From Robbsia andropogonis (GTDB lineage Bacteria > Pseudomonadota > Gammaproteobacteria > Burkholderiales > Burkholderiaceae): a stretch of 64,000 bases of DNA. The stretch spans positions 88,591-152,590 of the forward strand of contig NZ_LAQU01000015.1 of NCBI RefSeq assembly GCF_000970345.1, written 5' to 3'. This document shows, piece by piece, positions 53,920 through 64,000 of this stretch (the first letter of the stretch is position 1; each line of letters starts with the position of its first letter). The notes below the pieces were generated by a model. That model did no database searches and was not told the origin of the DNA. It saw nothing but the letters and a program-made list of their open reading frames with translations. Made by a program: the position numbers and the translations under genes.

Positions 53920-55793
53920 CGATGCTTGCGAACACCCGGCTGGAAAACGCGACCCCGGAATCTCGCTCCGATGCCGTGATCGATGCCTTCCCGCTTACCG
54001 CATCACCCGGCGCGGAAAAGAATGCGGGCCGCGTACTGGTGGATGTAAAGAATCTGCACATCTGTTTTCCGACGCGGGCCAGGGATCCTGACGCTGCATC
54101 CGTCGTACGCGGGATTGATATTACGGTTCATGCTGGTGAATGCGTGGCGTTGGTGGGCGAATCGGGCTCAGGCAAGAGTGTCACGGCGCGTAGTCTGCTC
54201 GGCCTGGCTGGCAGTGGCGCGCGCATCGACGCAAGCCGCTTCGACATCGATGGACGTGACGCACGAACCTTCACGGCGCGGCACTGGCGCGAGGTGCGAG
54301 GTGGCTTTGCGGGACTGGTGATGCAGGACGCATTGGTTTCCCTTGACCCGTTGCGGACGATTGGCGCGGAGATTGGTGAAGCGCGCGCATTGCATCATCC
54401 GCGCGAATCGCGCCGGGCACGCGATGCCGGCGTGTTGGCGCTGCTACGCAAGGTGGGGATGGTCGAACCGGAACGGCGGGTCCGGCAACGTGCCGGTGCA
54501 CTTTCAGGTGGCTTGCGGCAACGGGCGTTGATTGCCGCCGCCATGGCCGCGCAGCCTGCGCTGCTGATCGCCGACGAGCCGACGACGGCCCTGGATGTGA
54601 CGGTCCAGGCGCAGGTCCTGGACGTGCTGCGGCAGCGCTTACGTGCCGGGGTCGGTTTGCTCTTGATCAGCCACGACCTTGCACTGGTAAGTGGCATAGC
54701 CGATCGCGTTATCGTATTGCACCACGGCGAAGTGGTGGATAGCGGACCCACTGCAAAGGTGTTGAGTGCCTCCTCCCATGCCTATACCCGGCGCTTGCTA
54801 GCCGCGCGGCCGTCGCTGCACTCTCGTGGCTTTGCCTTACGCTCCGCCGATATCGTGGCAGTGCCCATGCCTGGGTCCGCCGCCATGACGCATGCCGTCG
54901 TGCGCCAGCCTTTACCGCCGCGGCAGGGCGATGCGCCCGGGACGTTGCCCGCTGCCTCGACCACGCCTATCTTGTCGGTACAGGGCATCAATAAACGCTA
55001 CACGCTCAAAGGGGATTGGCATGCGTCAAGCGGTCACTTCATCGCACTGGACGATGTCTCATTTTCGGTGAATCCGGGCGAAGTAGTGGGTATCGTCGGC
55101 GAGTCCGGCTCTGGCAAAAGCACGATTGCGAAAATTGTCCTCGGGCTGTTATCACTTGATGGCGGTGCCGTAACGTTTGCCGGATCACCCTGGAATCACG
55201 CACACGCGTTGGAACGCGAGAGGACGGCACGACGTTCAAGGTTACGGTATATCCCCCAGGATCCACTGGGTTCGTTCGACCCGCGCTATACGGTACGTGA
55301 TCTTTTACGGGAAGCGTTGCATGACATACGGCATGCGCAGGCACTGACGCCGGATGAGGTGTTGGCACGGAGCGTGATGCTGCTAGAGCAGGTCAGCCTG
55401 GATGCCGGGGTATTGTCACGCTATCCGATCACGTTGTCCGGTGGACAGCGTCAACGTATCGCCATCGCGCGTGCCGTAGCCTCGGAGCCGGACCTGATTG
55501 TTTGTGACGAACCCGTATCGGCGCTCGATGTGCATGTCCAGGCGCAGGTGCTGGATGTACTGGCCAAGTTGCAACGGCGTAACCATACCGCTGTGCTGTT
55601 CATCTCGCATGATCTCGATGTCATCGCGCACATCAGCGACCGAGTACTGGTTCTGCACAATGGCAGGGTAGTCGAACAAGGTCCGACGCCCACGGTTTAT
55701 CGCGCGCCCACGCACCCTTACACGCGGACCTTGCTTGCATCCGCGCCGACATTGCCCATTTTTGATGCGGCAGCAACGCTTGCCAATCCGTGA
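53916..55793 (+). CDS. Fused DppD-DppF-type ABC ATPase
   Basis: 625 residues with two complete ATP-binding cassettes: Walker A GESGSGKSV with signature LSGGLRQR and DEPTTALDVTVQAQ in the N-terminal half, and GESGSGKST with LSGGQRQR and CDEPVSALDVHVQAQ in the C-terminal half. This is the natural DppD-DppF fusion that energises the DppBC permease. The linker (about 300-350) is Ala/Pro-rich. It ends the importer operon. Confidence 0.93.
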   Translation: MTMLANTRLENATPESRSDAVIDAFPLTASPGAEKNAGRVLVDVKNLHICFPTRARDPDAASVVRGIDITVHAGECVALVGESGSGKSVTARSLLGLAGSGARIDASRFDIDGRDARTFTARHWREVRGGFAGLVMQDALVSLDPLRTIGAEIGEARALHHPRESRRARDAGVLALLRKVGMVEPERRVRQRAGALSGGLRQRALIAAAMAAQPALLIADEPTTALDVTVQAQVLDVLRQRLRAGVGLLLISHDLALVSGIADRVIVLHHGEVVDSGPTAKVLSASSHAYTRRLLAARPSLHSRGFALRSADIVAVPMPGSAAMTHAVVRQPLPPRQGDAPGTLPAASTTPILSVQGINKRYTLKGDWHASSGHFIALDDVSFSVNPGEVVGIVGESGSGKSTIAKIVLGLLSLDGGAVTFAGSPWNHAHALERERTARRSRLRYIPQDPLGSFDPRYTVRDLLREALHDIRHAQALTPDEVLARSVMLLEQVSLDAGVLSRYPITLSGGQRQRIAIARAVASEPDLIVCDEPVSALDVHVQAQVLDVLAKLQRRNHTAVLFISHDLDVIAHISDRVLVLHNGRVVEQGPTPTVYRAPTHPYTRTLLASAPTLPIFDAAATLANP

Positions 55794-56096
55794 CACGGCG
55801 CCGTCCGCGCCGGACGCACCACCTTTCGTTCGGCTCGGCTACCGTCTTTTGCGATAAAAGGCACGTCTGGTGACTTCAGGCTGAGGCGCTGCTTTGGCAT
55901 CTGTGCGGGACGTCACCGGTCCCTCAAAACGCACCGCGCCGTGTGCGATTGTTGCTAATAGATCACGCATCGCCCGATTACGGGTTGTTTGGTAGAGCGC
56001 TAAGAAAGATGTTGTGACATTCTTACCGAGCCTTAAGGCAGATCGGGATGATTTTGATATAAATCCTAAAAAAAATAGATTTTCTGGAGGGGTTTC
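55794..56096. promoter_or_regulatory. 303-bp upstream region of the major porin
   Basis: Starts with a G/C hairpin (GTCCG-CGC-CGGAC) soon after the ATPase stop, which may weaken read-through. The A/T-rich part (56000-56085) contains TATAAA at about 56059, and GGAGGGG precedes the porin ATG. An exact promoter cannot be assigned. Confidence 0.4.
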
Positions 56097-57404
56097 ATGA
56101 AAAAACAGAGCATGGCTGCACGCGGGGGAGACGCGCAGGGGTATGAAACGGGCGTGGCTAGCCTGCAACATACGTCTATTCGTCCGACGGCGATGCGTTC
56201 GGCGGTTATCTTGGCGATCGCGCTGGCAGGGGCGACCAGTTCGTCAATCGCCTTCGCACAGAGCAGTGTGACTTTGTACGGCGTTGTTGATTCCGGTATC
56301 GGATATCAAAATAACGCTTCCTCACTGGGCAGCACGTCCGGGGGTGCTTCGCTGACGAAAATGAATCAGGGCATCTGGGCGGGAAGCCGCTTTGGTTTGA
56401 AGGGCACCGAGGATCTGGGCGGTGGGGCGAAGGCGATCTTCACCCTCGAGTCCGGGTTCAATTCCGCGACGGGTGCCACGCAATATACCAATGCCATGTT
56501 TGGCAGACAGGCCTGGGTCGGGCTGACACACAGCGATTACGGTACGTTGACGGCGGGGCGTCAGTACGCGTCTTACTATCAGACGATGTCGAAGTTTAGT
56601 CCGACGACATGGATCACCGGGTACTACGGCGCGCACCCTGGTGACGTGGATGGACTGGATACGATCTACCGTGCAAACAACACGCTGGAGTACACCAGTC
56701 CTCGTTGGTACGGGCTGCAGGCCAGCGGATCGTACTCGTTCGGCGGCGTGGCGGGTAGCACCAATGCCGGCGCCACCTGGGCAACGGGCTTGCAGTATTT
56801 GAATGGACCGGTGGGCGTAGGGGTTGCATTCGAACGGATTGAAAATTCCAATACGGCCGGCGGCGCCTGGGGCGCCAATTCGACGACATCGAGCAATGGC
56901 GCGCAAGCAGGTGTCTCCGCGCTGACGAATGGGTACCAGACCGCACGTGCGCAGCAGCGCTTCGCGGTGGGACTGAGCTATCAATTCTCTCCGGCCTGGG
57001 ATGTGACGGCGACGTACACGAACACCCAGTACATCCCGGGGGCCGCTTCCAGCTACCGCGATACGGCGATTTTCAATATCGCGGGCGCGGTGCTCCATTG
57101 GCACCCATTGCCAGCCTGGGATTTTGGCGCAGGTTATTCCTATACGCAGGCAACGAAAGCAAACGGGATCACGGATAGCGCGCGCTACCATCAATTCAAT
57201 CTGTCCCAGTATTACGCCCTGTCAAAACGCACTGGCTTCTATCTGCTGGAGGCTTATCAGCGTGCCAAGGGCAATACGTTGGGGACGAGCGGTGCCGGTA
57301 ATATCATTTCTGCCACGGCAACCCTCGGCGATGGCATGAATTCGACGCCATCCTCGAGTAGCAATCAATTTGCCGTGGGTGCAGGCATCATCCATCGCTT
57401 CTAA
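56097..57404 (+). CDS. Trimeric outer-membrane porin, Burkholderia type
   Basis: 435 residues from ATG 56097, with a strong GGAGGGG seven bases upstream. The n-region of the signal sequence is long (about 33 residues) before VILAIALAGATSSSIAFAQ. The mature start SSVTLYGVVDSGIGYQNNAS is the signature of Burkholderiaceae porins (Opc-type), followed by GSRFGLKGTEDLGGGAKAIFTLE and FGRQAWVGL. It ends with the outer-membrane signal IIHRF. Monocistronic with its own terminator. High expression is suggested by the ribosome-binding site. Confidence 0.95.
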   Translation: MKKQSMAARGGDAQGYETGVASLQHTSIRPTAMRSAVILAIALAGATSSSIAFAQSSVTLYGVVDSGIGYQNNASSLGSTSGGASLTKMNQGIWAGSRFGLKGTEDLGGGAKAIFTLESGFNSATGATQYTNAMFGRQAWVGLTHSDYGTLTAGRQYASYYQTMSKFSPTTWITGYYGAHPGDVDGLDTIYRANNTLEYTSPRWYGLQASGSYSFGGVAGSTNAGATWATGLQYLNGPVGVGVAFERIENSNTAGGAWGANSTTSSNGAQAGVSALTNGYQTARAQQRFAVGLSYQFSPAWDVTATYTNTQYIPGAASSYRDTAIFNIAGAVLHWHPLPAWDFGAGYSYTQATKANGITDSARYHQFNLSQYYALSKRTGFYLLEAYQRAKGNTLGTSGAGNIISATATLGDGMNSTPSSSSNQFAVGAGIIHRF

Positions 57405-57414
57405 GCGGCATCAT

Positions 57415-57440
57415 GCCGTCGCGTTGATTGGCGCGACGGC
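57415..57440. terminator. Perfect 9-bp hairpin after the porin gene
   Basis: GCCGTCGCG and CGCGACGGC with an 8-nt loop. No T tract follows, so it may stabilise the porin mRNA 3' end rather than stop transcription. Confidence 0.5.
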
Positions 57441-57477
57441 TGTATGGACACCAGCGCAGCGTCGCCCGCTCCACGTA

Positions 57478-57525
57478 TAAAGCACCGCGTGTCCTGGCTG
57501 GCCGTTCAGGACGCGCGGTGCTTTT
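57478..57525. terminator. Bidirectional rho-independent terminator between porin and pbpC
   Basis: GCACCGCGTGTCCTG pairs with CAGGACGCGCGGTGC around a 10-nt loop (one T-G wobble), flanked by A-rich sequence on the left and TTTT on the right, so it can act for both the rightward porin and the leftward pbpC. Confidence 0.8.
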
Positions 57526-57545
57526 ACGTTTGCCCGGCGCATTTC

Positions 57546-59978
57546 CTATCTGCGATTCCTTGTGTCGTGTGGCTCCGGAACTGAGGCAAACGCACCGCGT
57601 ACTTCAAAGGCGATCGTATCGGCCACGCGTCCCCGCGCGTCGATGAGTTGGACCTTGTGTCGTCCGGGCCATGGTGACCAGGCGACGCGTGTTCCCGTGC
57701 CGACGATGCGCCCGTCGAGTCGCCAGCTGGCACGCGTATCAGGGGCATCACCCTGCTCGAACCAGATGCGTTGATTGGGAGGCGGAATATCGGGATCGAG
57801 CGCGAAAATCGTTCCGTCCGCCGGGGCGGAAATGGCCAGTGGGCCATTGACGTCGCGGCGTGGCGGCAGTGCGCCACCGTTTGCCGCCCCCCCCATGATT
57901 TGCGAGCGAGCATTCGCCGCGTTGCTGGCGGCGTGGGTTTTCGCATTGCTTTGCGCCAGTGTCGAGAGGCGGATCGTGTCAACGCCGGTGCCACGTAAAA
58001 ACCATTCGCTTCGCGTTGGCTCGATGCCGGGCACATACGTAATACGGCGCCGCTCTGTGTCTGCAGGCGGTGGTGGGGCCATGCTTGGTGCACGGTGCCC
58101 GAGATACGCGGCAATCGCGGCCCACACCGGTGCAGCCCCTGTCACGCCCGAGACGTCCCACATTGGTGAACCGTCCGCGTTGCCTACCCACACGCCTATC
58201 GTGTATCGCGAGGTGAATCCGACCGCCCAGTTGTCGCGCATGTCTTTGCTGGTTCCCGTTTTCACCGCGGAGAAGCCGCGCGTGTTCAGAACGCTATCCA
58301 GGCCAAAGGTGCGCACCCGGGCATTGTTGTCCGCCAGGATATCCGTGATGATATAGGAAGCCGCCGGACTGAAGATCCGCTTGCTTTCGGGCAGGCTTCG
58401 CGTGCCCGTTCGTATCGTTCCCCCGTTTCTCGCGATATCGGACACGCGGCGCGGGGCGCTGGCAGCGGTGGCATTTGCCGTCTCGTGCATTACGGCCGGT
58501 AGATCTCGCGTTGGGGTGAATTGACCGCCATTCGCCAGCGCGCGATAGGCATTCGCCAGCGTTAGCAACGTGACGTCGGCGCTACCCAGGGCCAGACTAT
58601 AGCCGTAGTAGTCGCCTTCCTCGGTCAGCGGTAGCCCCAGCCCCCTCAGTGTTTTTGCAAAGCGATGCGGTGTCACCAGCATCAGCGTGCGCACGGCAGG
58701 CACATTCAGCGAGCCCCCAAGCGCACTGCGCACGCTGACCCATCCCTTGAAATGCTTGTCGTAGTTCTGCGGGATATAAAGGCCGCCGCCAGCGGCAATG
58801 TCAAGCGGCGAATCGTCTAGCAATGATGCCGCGTTCAAGCGATTTTCATCGATGGCCTGTGCGAAGAGGAACGGTTTCAGCGTCGACCCCGCCTGACGCA
58901 AAGCCATCACGGTGTCGACTTCACCCGCGGCCGATAGCGCGCCCGACGAGCCTACCCAGGCACGGATCTCCCCACTTGCGTTATCGATAACGACGACGGC
59001 GCCGTCCTGTACGTGCCGCGCTTGCCCGGGCGTGTTCAATTCGATCAATACGCGTTGTAATGCATCACGTGCGAAGCGTTGCAGGCCTGCATCAAGCGTG
59101 GAGCGCACCCGGGCGCCGGCGGCCGGATGTACCTCTACGGCGATACGCCGCGCGAAATGAAGGGCCAGATCGCTGGCGGCATTTCGTCCGCTCACATTAT
59201 CATTGCCGGCCATGCCGATGCGCGTGGTCTGCCAGGATGTCTGTGTGACACCGTTGCGGTAGAGCGCGGGATCGCCGTCGAGCACCGTGCAATTGGCGGT
59301 GGCATCCATATCTTTCAAAATGACGCAAGCGCGTGCGTACATCTTGCTGGGGGCCGCATTCGGTGCCCGGACCAATGCCGCCGCAATCGCTGCTTCTCGC
59401 GCATCCAGTCCGGCCGGCGCTTTGCCGAACAGGGTACGTGACAATGCATCCAGGCCGATCGTCTCACCGCGAAAAGGCACGAGGTTCAGATAGGCTTCCA
59501 GGATCTGGTCTTTACGCCAGTGTCTTTCGAGTTGCAGCGCTTCCCACGCCTGATCCGCCTTGTCGGTCCAGGTACGTCGCCCGGCATGCCGTCGGTCATC
59601 ATCAAGAAGGCCGGCCAGTTGCATGGTGACGGTGGATGCGCCCCGTGTTCGCGTGTTCCACAGATTGGCCCAGGCCGCGCCGACCGCGCCGCGCCAGTCC
59701 ACGCCGCCGTGCGCATAGAAGCGTCGATCCTCGGAGACGACGATAGCCTGCAACAATGCCGGCGACACATCGGACAAGGCTACCCAATCGCCACGCCGTG
59801 CCGTAAAGTCAACGCGCGTGCGTTGTAGTGGCGTGCCGTCACGCGCAAGCAGTGTCCAATCCGCGCTGTGCCAATCCTGACGCACGGTATCGAACGACGG
59901 CAGCGCCAGCGCGGCGCTGGATTCGAGTCCGATCGTGCATGCCAATATCAGCGCGGACGCGAGGCCGCCACGCGTCAT
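57546..59978 (-). CDS. pbpC: Penicillin-binding protein 1C (PbpC)
   Basis: 810 residues. The N-terminal glycosyltransferase (GT51) has catalytic Glu83 in SEDRRFYAHGG; the transpeptidase carries Ser365-x-x-Lys368 (STLK) and KTG at 573-575; a C-terminal biPBP_C domain spans about 705-800. The periplasmic enzyme polymerises and cross-links peptidoglycan. Its start overlaps the alpha-2-macroglobulin stop (ATGA), the typical yfhM-pbpC coupling in proteobacteria. The N-terminal hydrophobic segment (about 8-26) is a signal or membrane anchor. Confidence 0.94.
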   Translation of the reverse strand: MTRGGLASALILACTIGLESSAALALPSFDTVRQDWHSADWTLLARDGTPLQRTRVDFTARRGDWVALSDVSPALLQAIVVSEDRRFYAHGGVDWRGAVGAAWANLWNTRTRGASTVTMQLAGLLDDDRRHAGRRTWTDKADQAWEALQLERHWRKDQILEAYLNLVPFRGETIGLDALSRTLFGKAPAGLDAREAAIAAALVRAPNAAPSKMYARACVILKDMDATANCTVLDGDPALYRNGVTQTSWQTTRIGMAGNDNVSGRNAASDLALHFARRIAVEVHPAAGARVRSTLDAGLQRFARDALQRVLIELNTPGQARHVQDGAVVVIDNASGEIRAWVGSSGALSAAGEVDTVMALRQAGSTLKPFLFAQAIDENRLNAASLLDDSPLDIAAGGGLYIPQNYDKHFKGWVSVRSALGGSLNVPAVRTLMLVTPHRFAKTLRGLGLPLTEEGDYYGYSLALGSADVTLLTLANAYRALANGGQFTPTRDLPAVMHETANATAASAPRRVSDIARNGGTIRTGTRSLPESKRIFSPAASYIITDILADNNARVRTFGLDSVLNTRGFSAVKTGTSKDMRDNWAVGFTSRYTIGVWVGNADGSPMWDVSGVTGAAPVWAAIAAYLGHRAPSMAPPPPADTERRRITYVPGIEPTRSEWFLRGTGVDTIRLSTLAQSNAKTHAASNAANARSQIMGGAANGGALPPRRDVNGPLAISAPADGTIFALDPDIPPPNQRIWFEQGDAPDTRASWRLDGRIVGTGTRVAWSPWPGRHKVQLIDARGRVADTIAFEVRGAFASVPEPHDTRNRR

Positions 59979-62900
59979 GACGATGTCGCCTCCGACTGTG
60001 GCGCGACGGTAACCGGCGCGTTTGGTGCCACGCCGTACACCGACGGCGCATACAACGCCTCCACGCGCGTGGGCGGCATGCCAAAGGTGCCGACGTTATT
60101 CAGCCGCACCGTATATTCGATCGAAAAGTGTCCTTTGGGCAGGTAGCTGAAATAGGCACGGTAACCATCAAAGCTGCGCTCGATGAACTCGGGCCAGGCA
60201 TTGTCGTCAGCGCCTGGACGCTGCCCGTCGACTTGCGCGGTCATATCGGCGTCGCGGCCGAGGCCCGAACCCAGGATCGTCGCGCCCGACGGCACCGGGT
60301 CATTGACGACCACCCAGGTCATGGGACTTTGCGCATCGACTTCAATCCGTACGCGCAAGACATCACCGCGGGTATAGCGCCCCTTCTCCGCCGGAGAGAG
60401 CGGGGTGATCGTCTTCTTGATCCGATAGCCCGCCGCAAATGGCGCGCTCACGGGCACTGCCGCCAGACTCTCGATGGTCGCCCAGGGCTTCCCGCTGCCT
60501 TGATGAACGATCCGCAGGCTACTGACACCCACGTCCGTCGTGCGCGTTTTGTCGGAACCCGTAGCGACTGCGCGCGGCGCGCTCGGGGCCGATGCCCAGG
60601 GCAGCAAGGTCGCCAGGGAGGCCTTGTCATTACCCGACGGCCAGCGCAAGGCCCGGTCGTCGCTTCCCACGGAGATGCGCGTCGTGCCATTGACAGGCGC
60701 ACGCTCGAACTTCCGCGAAAAGCGGGTGATGGCAAGCGTACCCAACGCGTTGGCCGTAGTGGTCGACCAGGCGCCGTTACGCTGCATCGCCAGCAGGCCG
60801 GTCGCCATGCGCGGCAACGCGTCCTGCCATCCCGGGTCGTTCAGGAAGTCGAGCAACATCCGTGCGGCATTGGTCTGGCTGCCTGTCATCAGCCACCAGA
60901 GGTCATCGCTGGCGGCCGTGGAAAACACCAACTGCGTGCCTTGCCAGGTCAGCCGCGCGCGGAGGATCTGGTCCAGTGCCGCGCGCTTTTGTCACGTTGC
61001 GGGATATCTTGCAGCCGCGACAGAATGGCCGCGTAATCGAGCACTGCCGATGTCGGCCACCGATCCGGCTTCAGCGCCACGCTATCGAGCATCGATGCGC
61101 GCGCGGCACCGTATCGGGACAGCGCCTCGATGGCGGCAAGCTTGCGCAGGTCCCGGTCTTCTTGTGGCGCCCAACCCTCGCGTGTGACGCGTCCCGCGAC
61201 ATAACCGACAAGACCGCCCACCATGCTGTCCCGCAGCGTGTTCGGTAAGGCAAAACGGGGGTCGAGATGTTGCGCCTCATCGGCCAATACCAATAAGTAC
61301 GCGGCCAGCGTGGGACTGCCGTGTGCCGCCGTGTCATCGGACGGCGGGAAATAAGTGGGGAGACCATCGGCATCGAGATAGGCGGGCATCCTTGCTTGCA
61401 CGGCTTGCCATTGCGCCAGATCCCGCAGGCCGATTGCGCGCGACGCTTGTTGTTCTAGGCAGTCATATGGATAGTGGTGCAGCCAGCGCGTGACGCCGGG
61501 CAGACCATCGGCCAGGGTCGCGGCCAGTGACACGGCGATGCCGCCGCGCACAACCGGCATGCCGGACGGCGCCCCGTCGGTGATGGCCGCCGCTGGGGCA
61601 CTAACCGGCATTGTCATGAGGCCGTCGATCTGTTCGAGCGTTGCCTGTTGGACAGTGACGGGCACCGCCGGCATGACGGTTTCGCTGATGGAAAGCGCAT
61701 CAGTGGCGAGGATTATTGCTGCTGGTTCCGCAGCCGGGCCCGGTCGCGTGTCTTTACGTTGTTCACTCGCCTCCACGCGCCAGCGCAGCACACTGCCGCC
61801 GTTGGCCTTCGCGGCCATTGCGCTACCCGCGGCACCGCTGGCCGGGTCGGCGACCGCTGACGCGGCGTCGGGTAGTGTCTCAGCGGGTGGGGGGACCGTG
61901 ATCATCCAGGCCACCTCTTGCGCCGTGCCGGGTGCGAGCTTGACCGTTCGTGGTGGCATGCCTGTTGCCGCCATGCCCGATGCGTCAGAGGAAGGTGCCA
62001 CGTCTGCGGCCTTGGGCATTGCACCGGATGCGCCTTCTATTCGTGGCGTTACCAGGACCGACATCGGGCGTTCCGTGGTGTTGCGTACCGTGAATTGCGC
62101 ACGGAATGTGTCCCCAACGCGCACCACGGGCGGTAACCCGGAAATCAATTGCAGATCTTGCGTCGCGACAAAGGAGGTGCTGCCGTTGCCGAAGCGTTCG
62201 GCACCCACGGATGCAATCGCGACAACCCGGAAGCGGGTCAACGAGTCATTGAGCGGGACGGTCACTTTGGCGCTGCCATTGGCGTCGAGTACCACGTTTG
62301 GCGACCACAGCAACAAGGTATCGAATAGTTCGCGCGTGGGAGCAGTGCCGCCGCCGCCGCCGGCCGGCACCGCCTTGCGTCCGAAGTGTCGGCGGCCCAC
62401 GACCTCCATCTGCGCCGTCGCGGTTTCCACGCCGTACCCGCGCCGCTGCAGCATGGCATCGAGCAGATTCCAACTCCGGTTCGGCATCAGTTCGAGGAGC
62501 GCTTCGTCCACGGCCGCCAGTGCGATGCGCGTTCCGGCAGGGGCGGGCTTGCCATCCAGCTGCGTGACGCGCACGGTCACCTGCGCCTTGCCGCGCACCG
62601 GATAGCGCGAGGCATCGCTGGAGACGGCAACGTCGAGGCGATGCGCACGGGTACCGACGCGAATTTCCGCGAGACCGTAGCGGAACGTGGGCTTGGACAA
62701 ATCGACGAGCATCGATGGCGGCCGATATTCGCGCCCCTCACCGAGAAATGCCTTGGTCCACCGCATGGGTGACTTCCAGCCCCACGTAAAAAAGGAGTAC
62801 CACGGTACGACGTGCAGTCGACCCCGGATGGCAAGGACGGATACGTAGACATTCGGCCCCCAATCCTCGCCGACCTTGAGCGCGATATTTGGCTGCTTGC

Positions 62901-64000
62901 CATTCAACGTGACGACATGTGTCTCCATCACGCCTGCCCGTTCCACCGCGACCAGTGCCCGTGCCTCCCGGAAGGGCATGCGAACCTGGAAGCGTGCGGT
63001 GTCACCAGGCTCGTAGTCGCGTTGTTCCGGAATGATGTCAATGCGGTCCGTGTTGTCCCCGCCGAACCAGAGATCTTCCTCATGCGCCACCCACACCGAG
63101 GATGAGGCATTCGCCGCCTTTCCGTCGCCATCCTTGGCAACGGCCACGATCTGTATATTGCCGGCGCGGCTCAGTGCGGCGTCGCAATGCAGGCGTCCCT
63201 GGGCATCACTCGTACCTTTGCAAAGCACGCCCAGATCGTGGGTTTCATCGTGATTATCGTAGGCATAGAACCCACCGACCATTCGCTTGCGATTGGAGGT
63301 CGTGGTGCGCGATATGCCTTTTACCTCGATGGGCACCGACGCGCTCGGCTTGCCCTGCAGGTCCACGGCCACCACGTCCACCGCCACCTTCTGCCCCACG
63401 GCGATCCATGCCGTCGTGCGGATACCCACGGCCACCGCGGCCGGCCATATCATGGTACCGCCGCGCAGCGTTTGCACTTCCCCGTTGGGATCCGCGAAGC
63501 GCGCTTCCAGCGACAGTTCGCGTGGCGCGTCGGCCACCGGCACGTTCTTGACGGTGATCGTGCCCTCGCCGTTGCGATCAAGCGTGATCGGCAGTTTATC
63601 GGCCACCAGGCGCGGTGCATCGGGATCAGCAATGGTGGGCGTAGCGCTGCCGTCATTGCCGTCGCCGTCATCGCCGCCATTGTCCGTGGCGCCGTTATCG
63701 CGACCGACACGGTAGGGCGTGAAGGAGAAGCCGGGATAACGGTCGGAGAAGGGCACACTGGCCGATCGCGTCATGGCCGAGACCTGCACCGGCAGCTTTG
63801 CCGCACCGCCGCCGGACGTGTACGCTATTTGCAACGCGAGCGGCACCTCCTTCACGCCGATGAGCGCATCCGCCTTGTCATCGCGCACGGCAATGGCGCC
63901 TTTGAGAATGGGAAGGCGGAATGCCTCCACACGGAACGAACCGGCGTCGTAATGCTGCGTCGGCGCGTTCTCGTCGCCCGATTCAAGCGACACCGAATAC
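59975..64000 (-). pseudogene. yfhM: Alpha-2-macroglobulin family protein (YfhM-type), frameshifted and cut by the window edge
   Basis: The gene is open from the right edge (its N-terminus is outside) to about 60949, then a frame change at the T4 run 60987-60990 moves the reading to a second frame that starts with GTG 60931 (VFSTAASDDLWWLM) and ends at 59975. Restoring one base joins DIPQRDK to RAALDQ-like sequence and gives a continuous family profile. The thioester motif CLEQ in YDCLEQQASRAIGL is intact. These periplasmic lipoproteins trap foreign proteases and work with PbpC. Either a real lesion or a sequencing error in the homopolymer. Confidence 0.8.

Noticed and set aside
56322..57194. 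290-residue ORF antisense to the major porin
   Set aside because: Arg-rich shadow of a highly biased coding sequence; no support as a gene.
1..64000. CRISPR arrays, tRNA/rRNA genes, insertion sequences or prophage genes
   Set aside because: No spaced identical repeats, cloverleaf-like sequence, transposase or phage motifs were seen on either strand by eye.

Overview
This 64 kb window looks like chromosomal DNA of a betaproteobacterium of the Burkholderiaceae. The evidence is the moderately high G+C, Burkholderia-type trimeric porins, a complete phnGHIJKLM C-P lyase operon with a divergent phnF, a pbpC/alpha-2-macroglobulin pair, and many amine or amino-acid catabolic islands with ABC importers. 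A Robbsia/Paraburkholderia-like genome would fit, but the species cannot be fixed from sequence alone. No rRNA, tRNA, CRISPR array, prophage or insertion sequence was recognised.

Layout. (1) 0-5.6 kb: an XRE-cupin regulator, a divergent DadA-like FAD oxidoreductase, and a convergent MFS-amidase-RidA operon. A 41-bp inverted repeat of identical geometry lies before both the regulator/oxidoreductase pair and the MFS operon, so they probably form one small regulon. (2) 5.6-8.6 kb: a squalene/phytoene synthase family protein, an FMN-binding PNPOx-like protein and a luciferase-like monooxygenase. (3) 8.9-22.3 kb: a phosphonate island. phnGHIJK-L-M and phnDCE run leftward; phnF, a second phnM, a DUF1045 2H-phosphoesterase and phnN run rightward. 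phnP is absent, and the DUF1045 protein is the obvious candidate to replace it. HutC-type operator half-sites (GTnTAnAC) sit before phnG and across the phnF stop codon. (4) 22.5-28.2 kb: a glycine-zipper protein and an operon of porin, small PstS-like protein and a 1208-residue Cache-PAS-GAF-GGDEF-EAL protein. (5) 28.8-31.6 kb: an acetyltransferase, an orphan MetQ/NlpA-type binding protein and dusC.

(6) 31.7-41 kb: an island read leftward from a divergent LysR gene. It joins a polyamine-type ABC importer (potDABC-like) to a three-subunit HcnABC/opine-oxidase-like flavoenzyme and a flavin monooxygenase, so it probably imports and oxidises a secondary amine or opine-like compound. The third oxidase subunit carries a single-base frameshift in a C5 tract. 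A ModA-like C-terminal remnant follows. (7) 41.5-55.8 kb: an acetyltransferase, aldehyde dehydrogenase, haloacid-dehalogenase-type hydrolase, a second XRE-cupin regulator, two family-5 solute-binding proteins, a second DadA-like oxidoreductase, a class II aldolase and a DppBC-DppDF importer. This looks like another peptide/amine uptake and catabolism island.

(8) 56-64 kb: a major porin, a strong bidirectional terminator, then pbpC and the alpha-2-macroglobulin (yfhM-type) gene, which runs off the right edge and carries a frameshift at a T4 tract. The two homopolymer frameshifts could be sequencing errors or real gene decay. I see no clear wholly new system. The most interesting points are the shared XRE-cupin operator, the phn island with duplicated phnM and a probable phnP substitute, the transporter-coupled HcnABC-like oxidase, and the unusual Cache insertion in the cyclic-di-GMP protein.
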